Below, one piece after another: positions 48,172-57,513 of a stretch of 64,000 bases of DNA. Positions within the stretch are counted from its first letter, which is position 1. Every line of letters starts with the position of its first letter. The notes under the pieces were generated by a model. That model was given only the letters and a program-made list of their open reading frames with translations, made no database searches and was not told where the DNA came from. Source of the stretch: Cupriavidus sp. WKF15 (lineage in GTDB: Bacteria; Pseudomonadota; Gammaproteobacteria; Burkholderiales; Burkholderiaceae); NCBI RefSeq assembly GCF_029278605.1, contig NZ_CP119574.1, forward strand, positions 620,001 through 684,000, given 5' to 3'. Both the position numbers and the translations under genes were made by a program.

Positions 48172-48812
48172 CTACGGTGATTCCACCTCTAACGCGCGAG
48201 TACTGTAAAGCTCACCTTCCGCGAGTAAATGAGCATATTGGGCCATGTCAAAGTTCGATTGATGAACAAAATTCTGAATAATGCGCGACTCCTTCCGGAG
48301 CAGCGCAAGAAATTCAATCTGGCGGCTGACAGGTAGGTGGTCTTCTAAGGCCGTGATCCTGATTGCTCCGAGTGGCGCGCCATGGCTGTCATGCACAACG
48401 ATCCCGACTCTGCTCACGCCTTCGATGAGGCGGCTATCGTGCACGGCATACCCAACCTCCTGGGAGGCTCTGACAATCTCGAGCATTAGCGGGACGCTTA
48501 GCTTGCCGTAGCCGAACAAACGCCTCGCGTTGGCGCACACGATGCGCTCGATTTCATCGTCCGGCAGGGACATGAGCAGCGCAAGGCTTCCCGCCCCGAC
48601 TCCCAGTGGCCGGTGCACGCCGATCTCCAGACTCGGGATATTGATGGCGTTCCGTCCTTCCGCACGAGCGACGGAGATGGCGTCCGCCCCGCTCCGGATC
48701 GTCATGAAGGCAATGCCGCCAGTCTCGTCTGCCAAACGCTTCAGCGATGGCTCGCAAAGGTGCCAGAGCTTGAAGTGAGAGGCCGCGGTCAGCCCTAACT
48801 CGAAGAGACCAT
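48172..48812 (-). pseudogene. IclR-family regulator lacking its DNA-binding domain
   Basis: Effector-binding domain of IclR proteins: ELGLTAASHFKLWHLCEPSL, LADETGGIAFMTIRSGADAI, IPSLEIGVHRPLGVGAGSLA, VGYAVHDSRLIEGVSRVGIV. The N-terminal winged helix is absent: upstream of about 48812 the sequence becomes a solute-binding-protein fragment on the other strand. The remaining frame is open to its natural stop, so a headless effector domain might still be produced from an internal start such as 48735. Confidence 0.8.
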
Positions 48813-48838
48813 ACCCGATGGCGACGACGGAGTTCGGC

Positions 48839-49120
48839 CGGTACGGCTATAACCCGGAGATGGCGAAGAAGCTGTTGGCCGAGGCAGGATTTGCGAACGG
48901 TTTCAAGACGACGCTGAGCTATAACGCGGGCGATCCGGTTCAGGAGCCCATCGCCCTGATGTATCAGACGGCATTGCGGAAAATCGGGGTGGATCTGCAG
49001 CTAGAGAAGCTCCCGGCTGGGGTCTTCTATGAGGCCGTCACCAAGCGACAGAAGCCAATCATTTTCTATCTGGACTCGCCTTGGGTTTCCGATCCCGGCT
49101 ATCGTGTCATTCAACATTGA
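48839..49120 (+). pseudogene. Peptide-type ABC substrate-binding protein fragment
   Basis: Reads YGYNPEMAKKLLAEAGFANG, then TALRKIGVDLQLEKLPAGVF and DSPWVSDPGYRVIQH, a stretch from the second half of a family 5 (DppA/OppA-like) solute-binding protein. Both ends are missing. It abuts the truncated IclR gene head to head. Confidence 0.8.
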
Positions 49121-49219
49121 CGAGCGAACTGGTGTCACCGCCAGTGGCCGTCGCGCGGGCTTGTGAATGACGCGTCCCGCTGGAGTTTGGTACCAAAGAC
49201 TGCTGGCAAGGGGGTTCTG

Positions 49220-49612
49220 ATGCTTCAAACATTACGTGGCGCGGGAGGCGACCTAGTACTGACGATTCCACACTAGTTCGTTGAACGAAACGGCTTAGCT
49301 GAGGGGGAGCGCGTGCAACTACATCTTGTCGGCAAGAGGATGATTGTTGAGGTACCTAGCCGACCTCGCTATAAGCTGGCGGACCTGTTGGCAGAGATGC
49401 CAGAGGGCCTTCTGCGCATGGATGAGTGGGAGCAAATCCCTTCGGTCGGCGCGGAAAATGACACGGGCGGTACGGGGCCGGCCAAAGGCCTAATGCGCTT
49501 CGCCGCGTCGCAGGAGAATATTGATAGGCTTGCGATAAGGCTTGCCTTTTGCCTCGCTGCTCTTGGGGCGGTGGTGGCAATCGCGACTATTGCGGCCCTG
49601 ACTGCAAAGTGA
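49220..49612 (+). pseudogene. MazE-like AbrB-fold antitoxin with internal amber codon and membrane tail
   Basis: From the ATG at 49220 (AGGGGG upstream) the frame reads LRGAGGDLVLTIPH, TAG (49274-49276), then FVERNGLAEGERVQLHLVG and YKLADLLAEMPEGLLRMDEW. Ignoring the stop this is a MazE/PemI antitoxin: a swapped-hairpin N-terminus and a toxin-binding tail. Unusually it continues with a linker and a hydrophobic helix (FCLAALGAVVAIATIAALTA). A GTG at 49313 with GAGGGGGAG upstream could start a 99-residue product without the DNA-binding part. No MazF toxin gene is adjacent. Confidence 0.55.
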
Positions 49613-49912
49613 CCACGGCGGGGACAGTGGAGCACGACCTTGATTCGATGGCCCACTATCCGTCCATAGGCGGATATTGAGATGTTCTCGTCGACGGCAA
49701 TGTTCCCACCTCGAAATGGTCGGCATTGTCGGCCTAACTCGTTGATTCTTAAGGATTGGCCGTTGAAAAATGAAAACGTTGAAACTAACGGCCAATGACG
49801 CCTGAGGCACACTGCAATTGACGCCGCCGGCGTCCAGTTGTTGACCACAAGGACTGCCTTGGCGGTCAGCTTTCAATCAATCCTCGATGGAGCGCAAGTA
49901 GGGCTCTGGGGT
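49613..49912. other. Gap without a recognised gene
   Basis: About 300 bp between the antitoxin-like gene and the IS3 element. I find no toxin gene here although its place would fit, and no other signature. Confidence 0.4.
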
Positions 49913-49947
49913 TGCCCCGCTTCATCGGACAGATCTGCATTTGAATT

Positions 49948-50851
49948 TTATGTCGATGGGTTTTCTCCTTGTGATGGGGCAGTGTAGGCCCGGTGTAGCG
50001 CCGGATTCCTGCCATTGACGGGCAGCTTTTCAAATTCCTGCGGAGACCGATAGCCCAAAGCGCTGTGCAAGCGATGCGGGTTGTACCAGCCCTCGATCCA
50101 AGTGAACAGTGCCCGACGTGCGTGATCGTGCGTGGCGAAGCGCGATCGCATCAGCAGCTCGCATTCGAGCGTGGCGAAGAAGGACTCACACATGGCGTTA
50201 TCGTAGGCATCGCCCACCGATCCCATCGAAGGCTGAACACCGGCGTCCCGGCAACGTCGCCCGAAGGCAACAGACGTGTATTGGCAGCCTTGATCCGAGT
50301 GGTGAATGACATCCTCTGGGCGGCGCTGCGCGAGCGCCATATCCAGTGCCTGCAACATCAGCGCGGTACGCAGATGGCTGCCCATGGCCCAGCCCACAAT
50401 GCGCCGGCTGTACACCCAACACCACTGTGAGATAGAAGAAGCCCGCTGCGGTCGGAATGTAGGTCGCATCGGCGACCCACAGACGGTTCGGCACGTCAGC
50501 TTGGAAGTGGCGCTGCACCAGATCCGGAGCCGGTCGTGCACCAGGTGCTCGCCGCGTGGTCTTCACCCAGCGTCGCCGGCTCACGCCGCGCAGGCCCGCT
50601 TCACGCATCAGGCGCGCCACGCGCTTGCGCCCGACGTGTATGCCTTGCCGGGCCAGCGTCGCGTGAATGCGCGGCATGCCATAGGTGCCGTGCGAGCCCG
50701 TGTAGATGGCCCGGATGCGTGCCAGCAGGTCCCTATCCTGCTTTGCATGGGCCGATGGTTGGCGTTGATTCCACGCATGGAAACCGCTGCGCGAGACCTT
50801 GAGCAGCCGTGCCATGGTCGCCAAGGGCCAGGTGGCCTGATTCGCCTTCAT
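49948..50851 (-). pseudogene. IS3-family transposase OrfB, frameshifted
   Basis: HTH-like start (ATMARLLKVSRSGFHAW), HTYGMPRI-type block (GSHGTYGMPRIHATLARQGI), then the integrase core with VADATYIPT (first Asp), IHHSDQGCQYTSVAFG (second Asp) and CESFFATLECELL (Glu). Near 50415 two bases appear lost within the L-x-V-Y-S-R-R block, so the second half lies in another frame. The enzyme is split and probably dead. Its start overlaps the end of orfA. Confidence 0.85.
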
Positions 50852-51162
50852 GAATTCGAACCCTTGTCGGGTACTGTTCCGGTCTCCCGGGCGAACCAAG
50901 CCGCGGCCTTTGCCAAGATATCGCGCTCCATCTTGACCTGCCGAAGCTCTCTACGAAGATGGGTCAGTTCCTGGCGCTCGGCTGTGCTCAGGCCATCGTG
51001 ACGTTTGCCCGCGTCACGGTCAGCCTGTGCGACCCAGTTGTAGATGGTCTGGGCAGTGGGTTCAAATTCCTTGGCCAGGTCTTCCGGCGTTCGGCCGGCG
51101 TGGACGAGGTCAATCATTTGCTGCCGGAAAGCAGCGGCATACGGCGCTCGAGTCTTGGCCAT
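50848..51162 (-). CDS. IS3-family transposase OrfA
   Basis: 104 residues. Helix-turn-helix of the IS3 OrfA type: AAFRQQMIDLVHAGRTPEDL, EPTAQTIYNWVAQADRD, followed by the leucine-zipper helix (LRRELRQVKMERDILAKAAAWF). Intact. The product normally combines with OrfB through programmed frameshifting to make the transposase. Confidence 0.92.
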   Translation of the reverse strand: MAKTRAPYAAAFRQQMIDLVHAGRTPEDLAKEFEPTAQTIYNWVAQADRDAGKRHDGLSTAERQELTHLRRELRQVKMERDILAKAAAWFARETGTVPDKGSNS

Positions 51163-51281
51163 GATGGGTACCCCCTACGGTTCAAGATAGCGGGTGTCCA
51201 AAAAAGCGGGTCATCTCCAGCCGAGGCACACGCACGTGTTCTTGAACTGTGACAGGACGACAATCTCTCAGACTATTCGGG

Positions 51282-51758
51282 TTAATGCGAATTTGAATGC
51301 ATCCAAGTATTCCACCCCCGAGTCAAGTCCCGAGTCATGCATTGGCCGGCTTGGCTATTGGCACGCTGATAAGCCTTCGCAGCTCGTACCTCATTTGGCA
51401 GTGCGCTATAGGGCGTCAACGAAAATCCATGCCTACAAAAGAAGTTCGCGCAAGACATCGATAGAACCACTGCCAGCCGACACCCGTCGGCTTGTGCTCT
51501 CATCAGGGCGGCCTGAACCAGATGTGATGCGATACCCTGTTCTCGGTAGTCGGGGAGCACTGCAACTGGCCCTACGACAGCTGTGGTGCCGTGACGTTCG
51601 GCGCCCGCGCATCCTGCTATCACTTTCGCCGCCACAGCAACGTGGAGCGTTGTCCTCGCCAGGTCAACATCGGAAGTATCTAACCCAGTTAGCTCTAGAA
51701 GGTCGGCCAGTGGCACCCACTCACCCGTTGCCGCTGCACGAATCGAAATGTCTCTCAT
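51282..51758 (-). CDS. GNAT acetyltransferase, ArsN2-like
   Basis: 158 residues. GNAT fold with ADLLELTGLDTSDVD at the start, the acetyl-CoA loop region VLPDYREQGIASHLVQAAL (Q/R-x-x-G-x-A/G), and the ArsN2-like C-terminus NFFCRHGFSLTPYSALPNEV then a late CMTRDL. ArsN2 proteins are linked with arsenic resistance operons, but no ars genes lie here. GGGAGGA precedes tandem ATGs; 51758 has the better spacing. The gene is next to the IS3 element and seems intact. Confidence 0.75.
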   Translation of the reverse strand: MRDISIRAAATGEWVPLADLLELTGLDTSDVDLARTTLHVAVAAKVIAGCAGAERHGTTAVVGPVAVLPDYREQGIASHLVQAALMRAQADGCRLAVVLSMSCANFFCRHGFSLTPYSALPNEVRAAKAYQRANSQAGQCMTRDLTRGWNTWMHSNSH

Positions 51759-51961
51759 CATGAGTCCTCCCGCGACGGTGCGCGATGAGACTGACTGTCC
51801 GGCGGCCGGCGGAGTCTCGCGATAGCCATACCGCCACGCGTCCTTCCTGGCAGCATTGACTTGGCTGCCCCCCCCAATTGAGCCATCGCTTCATGACAAC
51901 AGCTAGCGCTTCCAACTCGGAGACGGCACTGGCGCGTCAACGACAATCACAGCTACAGGCG

Positions 51962-51988
51962 AAAAAAAGGCCGGCATTGCTGCCGGCC
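51962..51988 (-). terminator. Intrinsic terminator of the porin gene
   Basis: On the minus strand a GGCCGGCAGCAATGCCGGCC hairpin is followed by seven T. It lies 87 bp after the porin stop codon. Confidence 0.9.
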
Positions 51989-52075
51989 AACGTCCTTAAC
52001 CCAGTGACAAGTCAAGGTCGATATGAGCTGTCATGGCACACCCAGCGGGTGTGCCGATTCTCGCGCCAAGGCGGA

Positions 52076-53140
52076 TTAGAAGCGGTGACGCACGCCGACC
52101 ATGGCGCCAGTCTGGTTCTGGCCCGGCAACGTATTGGCCGTGCCGGTCACACCAAAGGTGGCATTGCCCTTGTTGCTCACATAGCCGAGCAGCAGGTACG
52201 CGTCGGTGCGCTTGGAGAAGGCGTAGTCGGCGTTCAGCACAAACATCCACGAATCCTTGCTGTCAGTGCGGGCATCCGTATAGTAAGCCGCACCAGTCAG
52301 AGTAAAGGCCGGCGTGAACTTGTAGTTCGCGCCCAACCAATACAAGTTGTCGTGACGGGCCGTACCGGTGGTGACTTCGTCGCGCATCCAGCGATAGCCG
52401 GCGAATGCCTTGGCGTCACCGAAGGCATACGAGGCGCCAATCGCAGCACGCTTGGCCGTCAGGTCCGCCGACGCAAGGGTGCTGCCCTGGAACTGGTCAT
52501 AGGCAGCGCCCACCGAGAAGGGGCCGTTCGCATAGGCCAGGCCACCTCCAAAATTGGTGCCGACCTTGAAATGACCCGGCACTTCACCGCCGAGACCGGA
52601 AGTGACATCGCGGCCGAAGCTGTAGAAACCGGTTGCCGTCAGACCGCCGAACTTACCGGTGTACTTGATGGCATTGTCCGCGCGGCCATTGAACTGATTA
52701 TCGACGGAGTTGAGCGAGTACATCGGTCCCACTGCCATCGGGTCGTAGGCGCCGAACAGGTCATACAGCGAGTTCTGCTGCCGGCCGAGCGTGACAGCGC
52801 CGAAGTCGCCTTGCAGCCCGACATAGGCTTGGCGGCCGAACAGTCGGCCGCCCTGGGCAGATTTGCCAGTGTCGATGTCAAAACCGCTTTCCAGCACGAA
52901 AATACCCTTCAGATTGTTGCCGAGGTCCTCGGTTCCACGCAGGCCCCAACGCGAGCCAGAGAGACCGCCAGAAGTTACGCCAGTTACGGAGCCGCTTCCA
53001 TTGGCGCCGCCATTGACATGGCTTTGGAAACTGATGCCAGCATCAGCGATGCCGTAGAGCGTCACGTTGGACGATTGGGCAAACGCGGCGCCGGACATGG
53101 CGCAAGTTGTGACTGCCACTGCAAGGAGAGTTTTTTTCAC
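52076..53140 (-). CDS. Outer-membrane porin (Gram-negative porin, Burkholderiales type)
   Basis: About 354 residues with a signal peptide (VKKTLLAVAVTTCAMSGAAFA) cleaved before QSSNVTLYGIADAGISF, the standard first strand. Sixteen-strand trimeric porin features: SRWGLRGTEDLGNNLKGIFV, LFGRQAYVGLQGDFGAVTLG, LNSVDNQFNGRADNAIKY (loop 3), and a final strand ending in GAMVGVRHRF with terminal Phe. General diffusion of small anions is expected. I use the GTG at 53140; a TTG two codons upstream is also in frame. It is monocistronic with a strong terminator. Confidence 0.93.
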   Translation of the reverse strand: MKKTLLAVAVTTCAMSGAAFAQSSNVTLYGIADAGISFQSHVNGGANGSGSVTGVTSGGLSGSRWGLRGTEDLGNNLKGIFVLESGFDIDTGKSAQGGRLFGRQAYVGLQGDFGAVTLGRQQNSLYDLFGAYDPMAVGPMYSLNSVDNQFNGRADNAIKYTGKFGGLTATGFYSFGRDVTSGLGGEVPGHFKVGTNFGGGLAYANGPFSVGAAYDQFQGSTLASADLTAKRAAIGASYAFGDAKAFAGYRWMRDEVTTGTARHDNLYWLGANYKFTPAFTLTGAAYYTDARTDSKDSWMFVLNADYAFSKRTDAYLLLGYVSNKGNATFGVTGTANTLPGQNQTGAMVGVRHRF

Positions 53141-53146
53141 TGTCAA

Positions 53147-53628
53147 TCCCGGTTTCTTTTTGAGCGAAGGTTCCTGGCGGTGGTGTCGCGGCTAGTACGC
53201 GAGCCGCGACTCCCCACCGACTCGGCTGCGAGATATTGCGACAGAAATGTGACAGTAACATGTAAGCAATTGTCCTAAAATATGGATAATTATTTCTCTT
53301 ATATGAACAATGTGCCCGGGCCCTGTCACCTAAACTTCCGATGGCGGGCATGGCCGATACGTCTCCAATCAGGGAGACAAATTTTTGACGAAGTTCGTGT
53401 CGGTATGCCCCAACACCTCGGCTGGCGACAGCGACCTCGTAGACCGCCGACCTCAATGGCTTTGAACAGCTCAAGGGCTTCCGGAGAGGCAACGCAACCT
53501 CAGCTTGGGTTCCGACGCGGCAGAACGGCGTAGCAATAGGTCCATTCAAGGAAAGGCCAAGGTTTGCTCTTCTTGGACGAAGCAACCCGGATGAAGCAAA
53601 CTGAACACTAAATGTCCGGAGGTGTTTC
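53147..53628. other. Intergenic region between porin and amidohydrolase genes
   Basis: About 480 bp between divergent genes. An AT-rich stretch (53250-53310) is the likely promoter zone of the porin. I see no credible gene; one short open frame at 53282 lacks support. Confidence 0.45.
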
Positions 53629-54894
53629 ATGAACGCACTCGTCCAAGCTTTGGCGAACCGCAGCGACCAGTTGCTGGCGGAGCTCGAAATCATCTACAAG
53701 GACTTTCACCAGCACCCCGAGCTGTCGATGCAGGAGGTCCGGACCGCCAAGGTCGCCGCAGATTACATCGAGGCCCTGGACTATGAAGTGACGCGTGAGG
53801 TAGGCGTCACTGGTGTCGTTGGTGTGTTGCGCAACGGCGAGGGCCCCACGGTGATGCTCCGCGCAGACATGGACGCATTACCCATGGCCGAGAACACCGG
53901 GTTAACCTATGCCAGCAGCATAAAGGCCAAAGATGAAGACGGCGTCGAAGTCGACGTCTCTCATTCCTGCGGGCATGACATGCACGTGACATGGCTGATG
54001 GGGGTGGCGCGTGTCTTGGCCGAGCACCGCGACGCCTGGAAGGGCACGGTCATGCTGGTCTTTCAACCAGGCGAAGAAGTTGGACGAGGTGCCAGCAGCA
54101 TGGTCGATGACTGGGATGCGGAACGCTTTCCCAAGCCAGACATCATTCTGGGCCAGCACGTCATGGTCGGCCCCAGCGGCACCGTCAGTTATCGCCCGGG
54201 CGTCATTCTGTCAGCGGGAGACAGTCTGAAAATCAAGCTGTTCGGGCGTGGCTCGCATGGTTCGCAGCCGCAAACATCCATCGACCCGGTCATTATGGCC
54301 GCATCCACGACGCTACGCCTGCAGACCATCGTCTCGCGTGAGATTTCGCCGATGGACAACGCCGTGCTGACCATTGGCTCCCTGCAAGCGGGTACCAAGG
54401 AAAACATCATTCCGGACGAAGCCACTATCAAGCTGAATATGCGCACGTTCGACGATGACGTGCGCGAGTACATGCTGGCATCCATCCGGCGAATCTGTTG
54501 TGCGGAGTGCGATGCATCCAACGCTGAGCGGCCTCCGGAGTTCACCACGCTCAGCACGTATCCTCTGACGGAGAACGATATCGCAGCCACAAGTCAGGTG
54601 GCCGACGCCTTCAAGGCGCAGTTTGGCGATAAGGCCTACGAGGCACGGCCGGCCTCGGCCAGTGAGGACTTTAGCGTCTTTGGCCGAGCCTGGAATGTGC
54701 CCTACGTGTTTTGGTTCATTGGCGGCACCGACCCTGAAGTCTATGCGCAGGCCAAGGCCGAAAAGCAGTTGAACAAAATACCGAGCAATCATTCGCCGAA
54801 GTTCGCACCCGTGATTCACCCGACGCTCGAAACGGGCCTGCATGCGATGTTGACGGCGGCCTCGGCGTGGCTTTGTACGGCTCCCGAGGCGTGA
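53629..54894 (+). CDS. M20D-family amidohydrolase (hippurate hydrolase-like)
   Basis: 421 residues. Metal-dependent amidohydrolase of the IAA-amino-acid hydrolase / hippuricase type: KDFHQHPELSMQEVRTAKVA, VMLRADMDALPMAENTGL, metal ligands in SCGHDMHVTWLMGVARVL and FQPGEEVGRGASSMVDDWD, a dimerisation insert (GRGSHGSQPQTSIDPVIMAA with the conserved His), and a C-terminal H-S/P region NHSPKFAPVIHPTLETG. It hydrolyses N-acyl amino acids or amino-acid conjugates. CGGAGG before the ATG. It overlaps the next gene by one base (TGATG). Confidence 0.92.
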   Translation: MNALVQALANRSDQLLAELEIIYKDFHQHPELSMQEVRTAKVAADYIEALDYEVTREVGVTGVVGVLRNGEGPTVMLRADMDALPMAENTGLTYASSIKAKDEDGVEVDVSHSCGHDMHVTWLMGVARVLAEHRDAWKGTVMLVFQPGEEVGRGASSMVDDWDAERFPKPDIILGQHVMVGPSGTVSYRPGVILSAGDSLKIKLFGRGSHGSQPQTSIDPVIMAASTTLRLQTIVSREISPMDNAVLTIGSLQAGTKENIIPDEATIKLNMRTFDDDVREYMLASIRRICCAECDASNAERPPEFTTLSTYPLTENDIAATSQVADAFKAQFGDKAYEARPASASEDFSVFGRAWNVPYVFWFIGGTDPEVYAQAKAEKQLNKIPSNHSPKFAPVIHPTLETGLHAMLTAASAWLCTAPEA

Positions 54895-55520
54895 TGGAAC
54901 ATAACCTCTTCGTTTTGGTGGACCTGCTGGGGACCTTCGCGTTCGCGGTCAGCGGCGCCCTTGCCGCTGAGCAGAGGCGGCTTGACCTGTTTGGCGTGCT
55001 GGCCATCAGTTACCTGACGGCTTGCGGTGGGGGAGTAATTCGTGACCTGTGCCTCGGTGCACTGCCGCCAGTCGGCATTTCGGACTGGCGCTACCTCGCA
55101 ACGTCGGCGTTAGCCGCCGGGTTGGCAATCTGGGCGCGTCCAATCATCGACCACCTCAAACACCCCATTGTTTTCTTCGACTCGCTAGGGCTGGGCTTCT
55201 TCGCCGTCATTGGCGCGCACAAGGCGCTGCAGTTCGGCCATAACGTCGAAGTTGCGATTCTTCTCGGCATGGTGACCGCCGTTGGCGGTGGTGTGGTGAG
55301 AGACGTGGTCCTCAATCGCGTACCCATTATCCTCGAGAAAGAAATCTACGCCATTGCAGCGCTGGTCGGGGCAGCCATCCAGGTGCTTGGGCAACTCATG
55401 GATTGGAAATTCGCGCTCACGCCGTGGTTCGGCGCTTTGACTTGTTTTGGGCTCCGCGCCCTAGCGGTGCGCTATTCCTGGAGCCTTCCGGTTGTACGTG
55501 GAAGGGACGTAGCGCAATGA
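54894..55520 (+). CDS. TRIC-family / UPF0126 cation channel protein
   Basis: 208 residues, seven membrane helices in two repeats of three plus one. Each repeat carries the glycine-rich kink motif: LTACGGGVIRDLCLGALPP and VTAVGGGVVRDVVLNRVPI, diagnostic of bacterial TRIC-type channels (YicG family). Forms a trimeric potassium/cation pore in the inner membrane. The start overlaps the amidohydrolase stop (TGATG), so they are translationally coupled; a functional link is not obvious. Confidence 0.93.
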   Translation: MEHNLFVLVDLLGTFAFAVSGALAAEQRRLDLFGVLAISYLTACGGGVIRDLCLGALPPVGISDWRYLATSALAAGLAIWARPIIDHLKHPIVFFDSLGLGFFAVIGAHKALQFGHNVEVAILLGMVTAVGGGVVRDVVLNRVPIILEKEIYAIAALVGAAIQVLGQLMDWKFALTPWFGALTCFGLRALAVRYSWSLPVVRGRDVAQ

Positions 55521-55678
55521 GTGCTCGCTTTATTGGGTCAAATTCGGTTTGCTGCTTATTCACTCGGCCGCTGTATATGACGCCGGTGGCAAGGTGAGTC
55601 AACCTCCTGTGGCAGTTGCATCTAAACCGTTGTCCAGCACACTGGTAGTTATATAGCAGCGAGTGAAAGGGCGGTGGG

Positions 55679-57045
55679 GGAGGTGTCAGGAATTTTGTGT
55701 GCTGAGGTCGGTTAAAAAATCTCAGCTCATGGCGGAGGTGAATCGCTCGCCAAACAGAATGGCGAACTGATTGACTGCTTGCCGCCAGGTGATAGGTGGC
55801 ATCTTCCAATCCTTTTCGATGTTGCGCAAGGCCAGATACAGCAGTTTGCTGGCGGCCTCGTCGCTGGGGAAGTGGCCGCGATTCTTGACGATCTTGCGCA
55901 ACTGCATGTGCATGCTCTCGATGGCGTTTGTCGTATAGATGATTCGACGCACCTCAGGCGGATAGACGAAGAAGGGAATCACCTGTTCCCATTGGCGCTG
56001 CCACATGGCCGCGACGGTAGGGAATTTGCGTCCCCACTCACTTCCCGCAAAGGTGTCGAGCGCTGCGGCCGCCGCCTCGGCCGTGGCGGCCTGATAGATC
56101 GGCTTGAGCGCGGCAGCCAACGGCTTACGGTCCTTCCAGCTCGCCAGATTCAGCGAATTGCGGATCAGATGCACGATGCAGGTCTGGATTTGCGCGGCCG
56201 GATAGACCGCCTCGATCGCCTCGGGGAAGCCGCGCAAGCCGTCGACCACCGCGATCAGGACGTCGTGCAAGCCGCGGTTCTTCAGTTCGTTGAAGACCTT
56301 CAGCCAGAACTTGGCGCCTTCGGTTTGCTCGATCCACAGACCTAGCACTTCCTTGCGGCCGTCGGCGCGGATGCCCAGCGCCAGATAGACCGCCTTGTTC
56401 TTGACCGTGCCTTCGTCGCGAATCTTCAGTCGTAGCGCGTCAAAGTACACGATCGGATACATGGCCTCGAGCGGGCGTTGCTGCCATTGCTCGACGTCAG
56501 CCAGCACCTCGTCGGTGACCGTGGAAATCAGATCGGGCGATACCTGCAGCCCGTACAGCTCCAGCAGATGGCCCTGAATCTCGCGCACGCTCATGCCGCG
56601 CGCATACATGCTGATGACGTGGTCGTCGAAGCCAGGCAGCCGGCGTTGATACTTGCCGACCAATTGGGGCTCGAACGTCGCCTGCCGATCGCGCGGAATA
56701 TCCAGATTCAGCTCGCCGTTGGGCGTCAGGACCGTCTTGGGGCTGGTGCCGTTGCGGTGGTTGCCGGTCTTGCCTTGCTCGGCCTCGTTATCCAGATGGT
56801 GACTCAACTCGGCGGCGAGCATACGCTCGGCCAACTGCTTCTTGAGCTGGCCGGCCAAGCCCGATTCGCCCAGGATCGACTCGGCATCCTTGCTCTGCAC
56901 CTGGGCCAGCAGTTGATCGATCAGCTCATCGGGAAACAGCTTCGGTGCCTTCGGGTTCTTGCTCTTCTTGTTCACTGTCGTGTCGGTCATTGGACGTTTC
57001 CGTAATCGTCTCATGACCTCGGCACACTAAAAATCTGACAGGCTC
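55679..57045 (-). mobile_element. IS256-family insertion sequence, copy 2 (1367 bp)
   Basis: Same length, ends and orientation as copy 1 at 6303-7669; I see one base difference between the transposase regions (56715). Flanks share GGCGGTG (55670-55676 and 57046-57052), with two extra G on the left side, so the target duplication is imperfect. The 48 kb between the copies holds both catabolic clusters. Confidence 0.95.
55722..56990 (-). CDS. IS256-family (mutator-type) transposase, copy 2
   Basis: Protein identical to the transposase at 6346-7614; see that entry for motifs. The DDE residues (YFDALRLK, VVDGLRGF, NAIESMHMQ) are intact, so both elements may be mobile or may recombine with each other. 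Confidence 0.95.
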   Translation of the reverse strand: MTDTTVNKKSKNPKAPKLFPDELIDQLLAQVQSKDAESILGESGLAGQLKKQLAERMLAAELSHHLDNEAEQGKTGNHRNGTSPKTVLTPNGELNLDIPRDRQATFEPQLVGKYQRRLPGFDDHVISMYARGMSVREIQGHLLELYGLQVSPDLISTVTDEVLADVEQWQQRPLEAMYPIVYFDALRLKIRDEGTVKNKAVYLALGIRADGRKEVLGLWIEQTEGAKFWLKVFNELKNRGLHDVLIAVVDGLRGFPEAIEAVYPAAQIQTCIVHLIRNSLNLASWKDRKPLAAALKPIYQAATAEAAAAALDTFAGSEWGRKFPTVAAMWQRQWEQVIPFFVYPPEVRRIIYTTNAIESMHMQLRKIVKNRGHFPSDEAASKLLYLALRNIEKDWKMPPITWRQAVNQFAILFGERFTSAMS

Positions 57046-57144
57046 GGCGGTGCAGTTTTCGCCATGGCTTCTCCGCCCGCATGCCTGACGAGCGGCAGCT
57101 CCTCACGGTCTCGCAGCACCGCACTCATTGCCCTTCTTCTGGAC

Positions 57145-57306
57145 TTAGTCATCGTCCCCGTGGTGTCCATGGTATCCATGGTGCCCGTGACCCCAGTACC
57201 CATACGGACCGTAGTATCCGCCGTGATATCCGCCATCGTACGGCACCACGACGCACCCCCCGAGCAGTGCAGATACGGCAATGAGCAATGCGAGAAGTGT
57301 CTTCAC
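57145..57306 (-). CDS. Small Gly/His/Tyr-rich lipoprotein
   Basis: 53 residues from a GTG at 57306 with GAGGAG upstream. Signal and lipobox: TLLALLIAVSALLGGC, so Cys is lipidated. The mature part is low complexity, YDGGYHGGYYGPYGYWGHGH and further HG repeats ending in DDD. Probably anchored in the outer membrane facing the periplasm. The His-rich tail could bind metal ions; there is no proof. It starts about 100 bp from the IS end. Confidence 0.7.
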   Translation of the reverse strand: MKTLLALLIAVSALLGGCVVVPYDGGYHGGYYGPYGYWGHGHHGYHGHHGDDD

Positions 57307-57513
57307 GGCGCGCTCCTCATCCTGAAAAAATGCGGAGAGACCAGGCTGGCCTCTCGGCTGCCTGGCCCTCTCCACAAAACGCCTACACTCGAGCTTCATT
57401 GCAATGACCTTCGCCCTTGGCAACGTACCCAGTCAGCTCGATGGAAGCGGCTTACTGCTTCTTCGTCTTGTCCACCTTGGCGGTGGTGCTGCCTTCGCTG
57501 TGCCCGACCGAAC

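Larger units (their letters stand above)
49913..51213 (-). mobile_element. IS3-family insertion sequence (about 1.3 kb)
   Basis: Bounded by imperfect inverted repeats: left TGCCCCGCTTCATCGGACA and right (read in reverse) TGACCCGCTTTTTTGGACA, 15 of the first 19 to 20 positions equal, with TG...CA ends. Contains orfA and a frameshifted orfB on the minus strand. I could not find a target duplication. Confidence 0.85.
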
